From NCBI GenBank assembly GCA_937950325.1, contig CALFDJ010000001.1:13653-77652 (forward strand): 64,000 nt of DNA, in the 5' to 3' direction. Under the pieces are notes generated by a model, which was given only the letters and a program-made list of their open reading frames with translations, made no database searches and was not told where the DNA came from. Both the position numbers and the translations under genes were made by a program. This DNA comes from an uncultured Collinsella sp. Lineage in GTDB: Bacteria > Actinomycetota > Coriobacteriia > Coriobacteriales > Coriobacteriaceae. Every line of letters begins with the position of its first letter. The first letter of the stretch is position 1. Of the stretch, positions 9,234-17,444 are shown one piece after another.

Positions 9234-10100
9234 ATGGCATCGCGGTATCAGATTGTTTGTATGGTGGTCGATCGCGGCAGTCTGAAACGTGCAGCGGACG
9301 AGTTGGGCTATACGCAAAGTGCGGTGAGCCAGGCCGTCAAGGCGCTCGAGCGCGAGCTGGGCACCACGCTTATCGAGCGCGGAAAGCAGGGCGTTTCGCT
9401 TACGCGCGACGGTAAGCAATATCTGCCGTACCTGCGCCAGATCGTGACCGCCGAGGCCGAGCTCGAGGGCAAGCGCCAGGAACTGCTGGGGCTTTCGTCG
9501 ACCGATATTCGCATTGCAACGTTTACCAACGTGAGTCGAACCGTGTTGCCGCGCGTGATCCGCGACTTTGGGGCGCTGCACCCGGGCGTACGCTTTACCC
9601 TCAAGCAGGGCGATTACACGCGCAACGCCCAGTGGGTGCACGATGGCGTGGTTGATTTTTGTTTTACGGCGCGCGGATTTACCGCTGGGCTCGAGAAGCG
9701 CGTGGTCTATCACGACGAGTTGGTGGCATTGTTGCCGGCCGCGCATCCGCTGGCGGCAAAGGAAAAGGTGACGCTCGCCGACCTGGCGTCCGAGCCGTTT
9801 GTACTGTTGGATGAGGGCGAACAGAGTCTGGTGCTCGATGCATTTGCGGCGCATGGGCTGTCGCCGCACGTGACGAGTGAGGTGACCGACGACTACACCA
9901 TCATGGCGATGGTGGAGGAGGGCCTGGGCGTGAGCATGCTCTACCGTCGTACTGTGGAGGGCATGCGGGCCGATATTCGCGTACGCCCCATCGTGCATGC
10001 CCCCTCGCGCGACGTGGTGGCCGCCTGGCGCAGCTGGGACACCATGCCTATCGCCACGAGGCGCTTTATCGACTATATGAGCTCGCATATTGTCAATTAA
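9234..10100 (+). CDS. LysR family transcriptional regulator (divergent to EamA copy 1)
   Basis: 288 aa. N-terminal winged HTH in residues 1-60 (SLKRAADELGYTQSAVSQAV); residues 90-288 form the LysR effector-binding domain. The C-terminal run DDYTIMAMVEEGLGVSML closely resembles DDYAIMAMVEDGLGASIL in the LysR protein at 45,187, so the two are paralogues. It likely controls the divergent EamA exporter and itself from the 158-bp shared promoter region. ATG 9234 has TGGAGG upstream. Confidence 0.9.
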   Translation: MASRYQIVCMVVDRGSLKRAADELGYTQSAVSQAVKALERELGTTLIERGKQGVSLTRDGKQYLPYLRQIVTAEAELEGKRQELLGLSSTDIRIATFTNVSRTVLPRVIRDFGALHPGVRFTLKQGDYTRNAQWVHDGVVDFCFTARGFTAGLEKRVVYHDELVALLPAAHPLAAKEKVTLADLASEPFVLLDEGEQSLVLDAFAAHGLSPHVTSEVTDDYTIMAMVEEGLGVSMLYRRTVEGMRADIRVRPIVHAPSRDVVAAWRSWDTMPIATRRFIDYMSSHIVN

Positions 10101-10127
10101 TGACTGGCGTGGCGTTGAGTGCGGTGT

Positions 10128-11510
10128 TTAGCGGGCTGTCGCTTTGGCTTGGGTGGCGCGATAGGTGCGTGCCGGGTGGCAGAGTAGTACCGCCACGACC
10201 ATAAAGAATGCCGTGGTGCCCAGGCTGATGGGGTAGACCATCATGATGTTCGCAAAGGTGCGGAAGTGCGGGAACACGCAGAACACCCAATAGAAGCGGA
10301 TGCCGCAGACGCAGATCATGGTGATGAGGGCCGGCGTGAGCGAGATACCAAAGCCGCGCAGGTAGCCCGACATGTTTTCGTAGAACATGCTAAAGGCGTA
10401 CGCCGGGAAGATCGAACATACGCGGATATAGCCGATCGAGACGATGTTGGGATCGCTGTTGAACAGCGACAAGATCTCGCGCCCCAGGCCAACAATAACG
10501 ATAATTGTGGTGAGCGCGACGATACCGCCTTCGACTAGGCAGACCTTGAGCGTTTTGGTACAGCGGTCGATCTGGCGGGCACCGTGGTTTTGTCCCACAA
10601 AGGTGGTGCAAGCCTGGCTAAAGCTGTTGAGCAGGTTGTAGCACACGTACTCCAGGCTCATGGCGGCGCTCGATGCTGCCATGACCTCGGTGCCCAGGCT
10701 GTTGATGGCAGACTGGATGATGATGTTGGCGACGGCAAAGACAGCGCTTTGGATGCCGGCGGGCAGGCCGATCTTGACGATGCGCTTGAGGGCGACGGGG
10801 TCGATAGCCAGGTCGCGCGGGGTGACGCGGACGACGGAGTCGGTCTTGAGCAGACGGATAAAGAGCGTAGCGGCGCTGACGGTGTAGGCGATGGCGGTGG
10901 CGATGGCGACGCCCGCGACGCCCCAGTGGAGTACGGGGACAAAGATGAGGTCCAGGCCAATGTTGAGGACGGTGGACACGGCAAGCGCCTGCAACGGCAT
11001 GCGGGTGATGCCGACGGAGCGGAAGATCGCGGCCTCAAAGTTGTAAAGCAAGATCGAGGGCATGCTGAGCAAAAAGACGCGCAGGTAGAGCGAGGCGAGC
11101 GGCATGGTTTCGGCGGGAACGTTGAGCGCGGCGAGCATGGGCTCGGCAAAGATCTCGCCCAGAGCGATGACGATAAAGCCCACGAGCGCCATTAAAATCG
11201 AGGTATGGACGGCGCGTTTGACCATGTTCTGATCGTTGCGGCCGATAGCGTTGGCGATGACCACGTTGGAGCCAAGCGACATGCCAATAAACAGGTTGAG
11301 CATAAGACTGGTAAGCGGAACATTGGAGCCGACCGCCGCCATGGCGAGGGTTCCCTGGTCGCCCGAGAAGTTACCGATGATGACCGTGGCGATGAGGTTC
11401 GACAGCTGCTCCAAGATGCTCGTGGCGGCCACGGGGAAGGCGAACAGGGGAATATTGCGCCACAGCGAGCCGGTGGTCATATCGATGTGCTTAGATGCGG
11501 TATCAGCCAT
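10128..11510 (-). CDS. MATE family efflux transporter
   Basis: 460 aa with the 12 hydrophobic segments of MatE proteins in two repeats. MATE-type elements include the first-helix region PVAATSILEQLSNLIATVII and a loop AVGSNVPLTSL. MATE proteins export cationic drugs or metabolites using Na+ or H+. The start ATG 11510 has only a weak GAGAG site; ATG 11480 is an alternative. It is convergent with the LysR gene, whose stop is 27 bp away. The ligand is unknown. Confidence 0.9.
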   Translation of the reverse strand: MADTASKHIDMTTGSLWRNIPLFAFPVAATSILEQLSNLIATVIIGNFSGDQGTLAMAAVGSNVPLTSLMLNLFIGMSLGSNVVIANAIGRNDQNMVKRAVHTSILMALVGFIVIALGEIFAEPMLAALNVPAETMPLASLYLRVFLLSMPSILLYNFEAAIFRSVGITRMPLQALAVSTVLNIGLDLIFVPVLHWGVAGVAIATAIAYTVSAATLFIRLLKTDSVVRVTPRDLAIDPVALKRIVKIGLPAGIQSAVFAVANIIIQSAINSLGTEVMAASSAAMSLEYVCYNLLNSFSQACTTFVGQNHGARQIDRCTKTLKVCLVEGGIVALTTIIVIVGLGREILSLFNSDPNIVSIGYIRVCSIFPAYAFSMFYENMSGYLRGFGISLTPALITMICVCGIRFYWVFCVFPHFRTFANIMMVYPISLGTTAFFMVVAVLLCHPARTYRATQAKATAR

Positions 11511-11701
11511 ACGCTCTCAATCTCTAACATGCTCTTTCGTGCTTATTTGCGCAGACGATAATACTCCTAATGCAACCAGCCGGCACTTAGGGACGTTCCT
11601 TTTCTGTCGGCAGCCGGGGACACTCCTTGTCTCTTCTATGACTAGGTTGGGAAGGCGTGCGACAATGGTGGGCGTTGTGTTGTTCGCGCTAAGGAGTTGT
11701 C

Positions 11702-12517
11702 ATGTTGTTGTGTCCCGTTTGCCATGAGCCGTTGGTGGACAATGAGCGCGGTGCTGCATGCGCGAGCGGACACCGGTTTGACCGTGCGCGCGAGGGCTAT
11801 CTATATCTGCTGCGCTCGTCCAAGAGCGGCGACTCCATGGGCGATCCCAAGTCGCAGGCACGCAGCCGTCGTGACTTTCTGAACCGTGGATACTACGCAC
11901 CGTTGCGCGATGCGATGGTCGAGCTGGTGCGCAAGCAGGTGTCTGGGCGTGCTGCGTCTACGAGCGGCCCCATGACGCTGCTCGATATTTGCTGCGGCGA
12001 GGGCTATTACACGAGTGCCATGGGCGCGGTGCCGGGCGTGGACGCTTACGGGTTCGACTTGGGCAAAGAAATGGTGCGCCTTGCCGCCAAGCGCGGCGAT
12101 GCGACCTACTTCGTGGCCAACATGAAGGACATCCCCGTGGCTGATGGCGCCTTCGATATGGTGACCGAGCTCTTCGCTCCCTTTAACGAGCGTGAGTTTG
12201 CCCGCGTGCTGGCGCCAGAGGGCTCGCTCTACACCGTGGTGCCGGGTGCCCGTCATCTGTTTGGGCTCAAGGAGGTACTCTACGACACGCCGTACCTTAA
12301 CGACGAGAAGCTGCCGAAGACCACCGAGCTCGAGTTGGTCGGAACGCAGCGGGTGTCTGCGAATATTACGCTTCAGACCCAGGCGGACATCGAGGCGGTG
12401 TTCCAGATGACGCCGTACTACTACCGCACGCGCCCTGCCGACAAAGAGCGCCTGGCAAACTTGGACACCCTTCAAACCGATATTGACTTCATCATCGCCG
12501 AGTACCGCCACAGCTAA
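11702..12517 (+). CDS. RlmA-type 23S rRNA (guanine-N1) methyltransferase
   Basis: 271 aa. An N-terminal zinc module CPVCHEPL plus CASGHRFDRAREGYLYLL (residues 4-40) precedes a class I SAM-methyltransferase core with motif I LDICCGEGYYTS. This zinc-then-MTase layout defines RlmA(I)/RlmA(II), which methylate a guanine in helix 35 of 23S rRNA. Which of the two guanines is modified cannot be told by eye. ATG 11702 follows AAGGAG. A palindromic element begins at its stop codon. The upstream gap (11,511-11,701) shows only degenerate GGGAC-type repeats. Confidence 0.85.
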   Translation: MLLCPVCHEPLVDNERGAACASGHRFDRAREGYLYLLRSSKSGDSMGDPKSQARSRRDFLNRGYYAPLRDAMVELVRKQVSGRAASTSGPMTLLDICCGEGYYTSAMGAVPGVDAYGFDLGKEMVRLAAKRGDATYFVANMKDIPVADGAFDMVTELFAPFNEREFARVLAPEGSLYTVVPGARHLFGLKEVLYDTPYLNDEKLPKTTELELVGTQRVSANITLQTQADIEAVFQMTPYYYRTRPADKERLANLDTLQTDIDFIIAEYRHS

Positions 12518-12549
12518 CCTGCCAAAAAGGGATAGGTTTTTTGGCAGGT
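12518..12549. repeat. CCTGCCAAAA-type palindromic element, copy 1
   Basis: CCTGCCAAAAA and TTTTTTGGCAGG form a stem of about 11 bp around GGGATAGG. It starts directly after the RlmA stop and is followed by TTTTAT, so it may terminate that gene. A second copy is at 33,060. Confidence 0.8.
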
Positions 12550-12566
12550 TTTATCTGGGCAAACGT

Positions 12567-12604
12567 AAAGGGCCGACCGCGGAGATGCGCGATCGGCCCT
12601 TTTT
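12567..12604. terminator. Terminator between convergent genes
   Basis: AAAGGGCCGA and TCGGCCCTTT pair around a 16-nt loop, with T/A runs on both sides. It serves the RlmA gene on one strand and the small membrane protein on the other. Confidence 0.85.
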
Positions 12605-12640
12605 AGTTGCTTGGCTGCAGAGGTTATGAGACGCGAGCGC

Positions 12641-13042
12641 TTACAGGCGGTCCTTGTTCTCGGCCTTAACGGCGTGTGCCTGCTGAACAAAGAACAGGTC
12701 GTACACCACGATGACAAAGGCGACGATATTGACGGAGCTGCCGCCGAGCGCGGGAAGCGTGAGCACGGCCTGGACGAGCGTAGCGACCGCGGCAACGATA
12801 CCGAGCTTAAACGCGCCATCCACCTGCGAAGGCTTGTTGGCACCCTTGACGCCCGCAACGCCCGCGGCGAGATCGATGAGGCCCTTGGCGACCAGCACGA
12901 CCGCGGCGAGCATGGCGTTCGACCCGTACATGGAATCGAGGTTGCCGGTCGCGATGCCGGCGATTCCAATGACGAGACTGGCGATGCCCAGAACAAAATA
13001 AATCAGGGCAAGGATTTTGAGTGTCTTGCGAGCGGCGCTCAT
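12641..13042 (-). CDS. Small four-helix membrane protein, function unknown
   Basis: 133 aa. Four hydrophobic segments: ILALIYFVLGIASLVIGIAG, MLAAVVLVAKGLIDLAAGVAG, LGIVAAVATLVQAVLTL and VNIVAFVIVVYDLFFVQ. It ends in a charged tail (KAENKDRL). I start it at ATG 13042, six bases from AAAGGA; the open frame extends further upstream but without a ribosome site. No named family is recognised. It is transcribed alone, convergent with RlmA. Confidence 0.75.
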   Translation of the reverse strand: MSAARKTLKILALIYFVLGIASLVIGIAGIATGNLDSMYGSNAMLAAVVLVAKGLIDLAAGVAGVKGANKPSQVDGAFKLGIVAAVATLVQAVLTLPALGGSSVNIVAFVIVVYDLFFVQQAHAVKAENKDRL

Positions 13043-13271
13043 AGCTGGTCCTTTCGATGCGGGCGCGGAGAATCTGTCGCACCCAGGTTGCGGCACATAT
13101 CGTGAAGCACATTGTAGTTCAACGGGGCGATGCATGCGTTTGAAAGCGTCTCTTGCCCGTACGGTCCAACCTTTCAAAAAGGAAAGCTGGACGTAAGCCA
13201 AATCGATGGCAGCCCATGTGCGGCGCTGCGATGATGAGGTCGTAACAAGGAGCTGGTCTCAAGGAGGAGTC

Positions 13272-13415
13272 ATGATGTACGGAGCAGGGCAAGTGCGTGA
13301 GCCGCGGTCGTTGGGAGGGCGCATGGGTGATTCTGTGATCGCTGCCGTGTGCACGGGATTGATGGCGGTGCTTTGCATTGCGATGCTGTGGACCATGTCG
13401 CATGTGGGACAATAG
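13272..13415 (+). CDS. 47-aa single-pass membrane peptide
   Basis: A polar N-terminus (MMYGAGQVREPRSLGGR) precedes one transmembrane helix, VIAAVCTGLMAVLCIAMLW. ATG 13272 sits 7 bp after AAGGAGG, a near-ideal site, which is the main reason to believe the gene. It lies 63 bp upstream of rsmJ in the same direction, so may be cotranscribed. No known family is recognised. The preceding 230 bp (13,043-13,271) show nothing else. Confidence 0.6.
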   Translation: MMYGAGQVREPRSLGGRMGDSVIAAVCTGLMAVLCIAMLWTMSHVGQ

Positions 13416-13478
13416 CAGGCGGTTGGGTGCCGACATAAACGGCACTCACGTATTCGTTTTGCTTGTTAAGGAGTATCC

Positions 13479-14183
13479 ATGGGCGTCGTCGATCCCTTTT
13501 CTGTTGCTCGGGCTGCGGGGCTTGAGCTGATCGGGAAGTCCGAGGGCCTCACGCTCACCGACGGCACGATGGAGCTGCGCGCCGATTTCACCCGCATGCT
13601 TCCGCGGCTTAAACAGGGCCGTCTGCAACAAGAGTTGCTGGTAAAGGCTGCGCGCGCAAAAGGCATCGAGCGGTCATGGGCGATTGATGCCACGGCGGGC
13701 TTTGGCGAGGATTCGCTGCTGCTGGCGGCCGCGGGCTTTACCGTCGATCTGTATGAGCAGGATTGCGTGATCGCGGCGCTCCTCAAGGATGCCCTGGATC
13801 GCGCGGCAGATGATCCGGCGCTTGCGGTTGCCGTGTCGCGCATGCGCCTTCATGCGGGCGAGGACAGCATTGCCGGTCTTTACCATACAGCTGAGCTGAT
13901 CGGGCGGGGCGAGCTTGCCGCCCCCGACGTGGTGTATCTGGACCCCATGTTTCCCGAGCGCGCCAAGAGCGCGGCGGTGAAAAAGAAGTTTCAACTCTTG
14001 CACCATTTGGAGCAGCCGTGTGCCGATGAGGAGGCGCTGGTCGAGGCTGCGCTTGCGGTGCATCCGCGCAAGGTCGTTATCAAGCGGCCGGTGAAGGGCC
14101 CGCTGCTTGCCGGCGTTAAGCCGAGCTATCAACTTGCGGGCAAGGCCGTTCGTTACGATGTTTTGGTGCCGCCGCGTCCGTAG
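13479..14183 (+). CDS. rsmJ: 16S rRNA m2G1516 methyltransferase RsmJ-like
   Basis: 234 aa. SAM motif I appears as AIDATAGFGEDSLLLAAAG. The N-methyltransferase motif is in VVYLDPMFPERAKSAAVKKK, which is the RsmJ family signature LDPMFPxRxKSAxVKK. The protein is cytoplasmic and methylates N2 of a guanine near the 3' end of 16S rRNA. ATG 13479 follows AAGGAG. Symbol by family resemblance only. Confidence 0.85.
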   Translation: MGVVDPFSVARAAGLELIGKSEGLTLTDGTMELRADFTRMLPRLKQGRLQQELLVKAARAKGIERSWAIDATAGFGEDSLLLAAAGFTVDLYEQDCVIAALLKDALDRAADDPALAVAVSRMRLHAGEDSIAGLYHTAELIGRGELAAPDVVYLDPMFPERAKSAAVKKKFQLLHHLEQPCADEEALVEAALAVHPRKVVIKRPVKGPLLAGVKPSYQLAGKAVRYDVLVPPRP

Positions 14184-14231
14184 CTTGCGTGCGATGGCTG
14201 GCACTCCGTCAGTGCCGTGCCGATGCGGCGC

Positions 14232-14534
14232 CTATTTCCAAGGGTGCGACGTCAGGTGCCAGCCGCCGCAGTATTCGCATTTGTAGCAGGCCAGCCCGCG
14301 GCGTCCGCGGTTTTCGCAGTCAGCCATAACTGCCTCGGCCTCGGCGCGCGTGTCGTAACGGTTTTTGCGCTCGCACGATTTGTAGCGCCAGGCTTCATCG
14401 CGCTCGGCGTCCAGGGCGTCGCGGCGCTCGTCCTCGCGTGCAAACAGGTCGCTCATATCGCCGCCGGTAGCAGCGCTCAAAAACTCGCTTTTGGCCTTTG
14501 ACCAGGCGGCTCGCTTTTTGCTTCCCATCTGCAT
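14232..14534 (-). CDS. Small zinc-ribbon-like conserved protein
   Basis: 100 aa starting at ATG 14534 behind GGAGAGG. The N-terminal half is charged and helical. The C-terminal half has KNRYDTRAEAEAVMADC, then CYKCEYCGGWHLTSHP, a pattern in which CxxC and the His probably bind one zinc. Short proteins ending CxYCGGWHLT are common in actinobacteria and phages, without an assigned function. It is divergent from the GNAT gene, with a palindromic operator between them. Confidence 0.65.
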   Translation of the reverse strand: MQMGSKKRAAWSKAKSEFLSAATGGDMSDLFAREDERRDALDAERDEAWRYKSCERKNRYDTRAEAEAVMADCENRGRRGLACYKCEYCGGWHLTSHPWK

Positions 14535-14552
14535 CGCGCCCCTCTCCAAACG

Positions 14553-14584
14553 TTGGTATCATTGCTCAACCAAAGTGATACCAA
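14553..14584. promoter_or_regulatory. Inverted repeat between divergent genes, candidate operator
   Basis: TTGGTATCA (14553-14561) and TGATACCAA (14576-14584) are perfect 9-bp arms with a 14-bp spacer, in the 68-bp gap between the zinc-ribbon protein and the GNAT gene. The half-site TTGGTAT recurs in the tandem decamers at 17,381. Confidence 0.5.
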
Positions 14585-14602
14585 TAAACGTGAGGTTGCC
14601 GC

Positions 14603-15094
14603 GTGATGATCAGAAAAACCCTCGATACCGACATTCCCGCCGTCATGGCTATCTATGACGCCGCCCGCGCCTTTATGCGCGCGCATGGCAACGCCACGCA
14701 GTGGCCCGAGGGCACGCCTTCGGCCGAGCAACTGGCTGCCGATATCGCTGCCGATGGCAGCTATGTGTGCGAAGTCGACGGCCGTGTGGTGGCGACGTTT
14801 GCCTTTTTGCCGGGTCCGGACGAGTGCTATGACGTAATTGAGGACGGGCAATGGCGCAGCGACACTCCGTACGCCGTGCTGCACCGTGTGGCGTCCGACG
14901 GCACCGTGCACGGTATCGCGGCCGCGATGTTTGCCTTTGCCAAGGAGCGCGCCGATCACCTGCGTATCGACACGCATCAAGACAACCTGCCCATGCAGGG
15001 CGCGAGTATTAAGGCGGGATTCGAGCGTGCCGGCGTCGTGTATGTGTCGGACGGCACGCCGCGCGTCGCGTTCGATTGGCTGCGCGAGGCATAA
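14603..15094 (+). CDS. GNAT family N-acetyltransferase
   Basis: 163 aa. Begins with the GNAT strand-helix RKTLDTDIPAVMAIYDAARAF and contains the acyl-CoA-binding region from HRVASDGTVHGIAAAMFAFA onward. RIDTHQDNLPMQGASIKAGFERAG is the usual third motif, where the Asn/Gln pair positions the acetyl donor. The acceptor is unknown. The start is GTG 14603 or ATG 14606; neither has a strong ribosome site. Confidence 0.85.
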   Translation: MMIRKTLDTDIPAVMAIYDAARAFMRAHGNATQWPEGTPSAEQLAADIAADGSYVCEVDGRVVATFAFLPGPDECYDVIEDGQWRSDTPYAVLHRVASDGTVHGIAAAMFAFAKERADHLRIDTHQDNLPMQGASIKAGFERAGVVYVSDGTPRVAFDWLREA

Positions 15095-15122
15095 GAGCGA
15101 GGGCGCGCATCAACAATTCGTG

Positions 15123-15160
15123 CGAACGAAAATGGCCCCGGGTGGGGCTATTTTCGTTCG
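15123..15160. terminator. Long hairpin after the GNAT gene
   Basis: CGAACGAAAAT, GGCCCC and GGGGC, ATTTTCGTTCG form a stem of about 16 bp with one mismatch. The A/T tracts lie inside the stem, so it could terminate in either direction. The rest of 15,161-15,347 shows no gene. Confidence 0.6.
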
Positions 15161-15347
15161 CTGCGCTGATTTAAAGCCGGCTTTCGCAAGGCGCGAACCT
15201 ACGAAAATCGCCGCGCGGCAACGCAGGGCGATGAGCTCGGTCGGGGGATAGGGCCCGCTTCGCCCGCCGGCCCGTACATTGTATCATCCAGTGTGGAACG
15301 AGGATGCCCGTTGCCGCATGCGATGGGCTTGCAATAAGAGGAGAGCC

Positions 15348-17351
15348 ATGTCGAAGCAAGCGGTCGTTGGAATCTTGGCGCATGTCGATGCCGGCAAGAC
15401 CACGTTGGCCGAGGCCATGTTGTTCAACGCGGGCCGCATTCGCAGGCGCGGACGCGTGGACGATGGCGACTCGCATCTGGATGCGAACGCAATCGAGCGT
15501 GAGCGCGGCATTACGATCTTCTCGTCGCAGGCCGTGCTCGACCATGGCGATACCCACGTCATGCTCGTGGATGCACCGGGGCATGTCGATTTTTCTGCCG
15601 AGGCGGAGCGCACGCTGCGCGCGCTCGACTACGCGATTTTAGTTGTGGGCGCCAACGATGGCGTACAGGGGCACACCGAAACCCTGTGGCGCCTGCTCGC
15701 GCGCTATGAGATCCCGACGTTCATCTATATCAACAAAATCGATTTGGAGAATCCCGGCCGCGATGTTTTGCTGGCACAGCTTGGGCAGCGTCTTTCCGAG
15801 GGCTGCCTGGATGCCAACGAATTGTTGGCGGGCGGCACCATTCAGGAGGACGCTGCTGCGTTGGATGAAGCGGCTTTCGACGAGTTTCTCGACGCAGGGG
15901 AGCTTTCGACTGCCACGCTTTCGCGGCTGGTCGCAGAGCGAAAGTTGTTTCCCTGCTTTGCGGGCTCGGCGCTCAAGGACCAGGGTGTGGCAGAGCTACT
16001 CGACGGCATATGCGCTCTGATGCGCGAGCGAACATGGCCCCAGGAGTTCGCCGCGCGTGTCTACCGCGTGAGTCGTGGAGACCGTGGCGAGCGTCTTACC
16101 TGGGTCAAGGTGACGGGCGGCACGCTGCATGCCAAGCAGATGATTGGCGGACGTTCCGGTGCCGAGGCATGGGAGCAAAAGGTCGATCAGGTACGCATCT
16201 ATAACGGCGAGAAGTATGAGCTTGCCCAAGAAGTTGCTGCTGGCGGTATTTGTGCCGTGACGGGTCTTGCGCACGTTCGCCCGGGGGACGCCCTGGGCGC
16301 GGAGCCCGCGTGCGATGCGCCTGTCATCGCTCCGGTCCTCACCTATACGGTGCTTCCGGGCGAACACGATGTCCATGCGGTGTTCAAAGCGCTGACTGAG
16401 TTGGCGGACGAAGATCCCATGCTCGGCGTAAGCTGGAACACGCATCTTGAACAAATACATCTGCAGCTCATGGGCGCCGTGCAACTCGAGGTCGTGCAGC
16501 GAGTGTTGGCCGATCGCTTTGGCCTTTCGGTTGCGTTTGAGTCTGGCGGCATTCTCTATAAGGAGACTATTTCGCAGCCGGTCGAGGGCGTGGGCCACTT
16601 TGAGCCACTGCGCCACTATGCCGAGGTGCATCTGCGTCTGGAACCGTTGCCAGCGGGTTCAGGCGTGCAGTTTGGCACCGTGACCTCGACCGACGAGCTC
16701 GATCTTAACTGGCAGCGTTTGGCGCTCACCAACGCCATGGAGCGCGATCACCTGGGCGTGCTGACCGGTTCGCCCATCACCGATGTACGCATTACGCTCG
16801 CGGGCGGCCGCGCGCATGCCAAACACACCGAGGGCGGCGATTTTCGCCAGGCCACGTACCGCGCGATTCGCCAGGGTTTGATGCGGGCGCGCGAGGCCGG
16901 CGCAGCCGTGCTGCTGGAGCCGTGGTACCACTTTGAGCTCGAGGTGCCGGGGGAGTGCGTGGGCCGGGCGCTCTCGGATGCCACGCGCATGGGTGCCGAG
17001 TACGAGCCGCCGACGATGGCGGGAGACCGGGCGAAGCTTGTGGGTCGCGTGCCGGCATCCGAGGTGCAGGACTATGCCCTGGAGGTAGCTGCCTACACGA
17101 GTGGTCGCGGACATCTGTACCTAGAGTTTGCCGGCTATGCGGCTTGCCATGATGCCGAGCGCGTCATCGAGACGGCCGCCTATGAGCCCGAGGCCGATCT
17201 GCCCAACACGCCCGATTCGGTCTTTTGCTCTCACGGCGCTGGCTACACCGTCAAGTGGTACGACGTCCCCGAGGCAGCCCACGTAAAGGTTGATCCCACC
17301 ACCTTCCGCCCCTGGCGAACAGCAGACGCCGAGTTTTTCGGCCACATGTGA
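15348..17351 (+). CDS. Tet(M)/EF-G-like translation GTPase
   Basis: 667 aa. GTPase motifs HVDAGKTTL, RERGITIF, DAPGHVDFS and NKID are followed by EF-G-like domains II-V, the architecture of ribosomal-protection proteins. In Tet(M)/Tet(O) the domain IV tip carries a YSPVS motif that enters the decoding centre. At the equivalent place (about residues 487-497) this protein has RAHAKHTEGGDFRQ instead. I therefore call it a family member whose role in tetracycline protection is doubtful. ATG 15348 follows GAGGAG. Its TGA stop lies inside a palindromic repeat. Confidence 0.8.
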   Translation: MSKQAVVGILAHVDAGKTTLAEAMLFNAGRIRRRGRVDDGDSHLDANAIERERGITIFSSQAVLDHGDTHVMLVDAPGHVDFSAEAERTLRALDYAILVVGANDGVQGHTETLWRLLARYEIPTFIYINKIDLENPGRDVLLAQLGQRLSEGCLDANELLAGGTIQEDAAALDEAAFDEFLDAGELSTATLSRLVAERKLFPCFAGSALKDQGVAELLDGICALMRERTWPQEFAARVYRVSRGDRGERLTWVKVTGGTLHAKQMIGGRSGAEAWEQKVDQVRIYNGEKYELAQEVAAGGICAVTGLAHVRPGDALGAEPACDAPVIAPVLTYTVLPGEHDVHAVFKALTELADEDPMLGVSWNTHLEQIHLQLMGAVQLEVVQRVLADRFGLSVAFESGGILYKETISQPVEGVGHFEPLRHYAEVHLRLEPLPAGSGVQFGTVTSTDELDLNWQRLALTNAMERDHLGVLTGSPITDVRITLAGGRAHAKHTEGGDFRQATYRAIRQGLMRAREAGAAVLLEPWYHFELEVPGECVGRALSDATRMGAEYEPPTMAGDRAKLVGRVPASEVQDYALEVAAYTSGRGHLYLEFAGYAACHDAERVIETAAYEPEADLPNTPDSVFCSHGAGYTVKWYDVPEAAHVKVDPTTFRPWRTADAEFFGHM

Positions 17352-17377
17352 CAAAGGGACAGCTCCTTTGTCACATG
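17345..17377. repeat. TGTGACAAAGG palindrome, copy 1 (supplies a stop codon)
   Basis: CATGTGACAAAGG (17345-17357) and CCTTTGTCACATG (17365-17377) are perfect 13-bp arms around GACAGCT. The TGA at 17349-17351 is the stop codon of the Tet(M)-like gene. Same family as 21,073 and 22,330. Confidence 0.9.
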
Positions 17378-17380
17378 CTA

Positions 17381-17410
17381 TTGGTATAACTCGGTATAAG
17401 TTGGTATAAC
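17381..17410. promoter_or_regulatory. Three tandem decamers upstream of AAA+ ATPase 1
   Basis: TTGGTATAAC, TCGGTATAAG and TTGGTATAAC follow each other with no spacer, one per helical turn, 35 bp before the ATPase start. Each holds a TATAA-like -10 element. They may be a cooperative operator or overlapping promoters. Confidence 0.55.
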
Positions 17411-17444
17411 TATTACCAGGGTTTGCCAATCCGAGGAGGCCGAC

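Noticed and set aside
11583..11640. Degenerate palindromes with GGGACGTTCC and GGGGACACTCC
   Set aside because: They recall the GGGACAG repeat families but lack matching outer arms, so I do not count them as copies.
15348..17351. Calling the GTPase a tetracycline resistance gene
   Set aside because: Family membership is clear, but the decoding-site loop differs from Tet(M)/Tet(O), and there is no mobile context or regulatory leader peptide.
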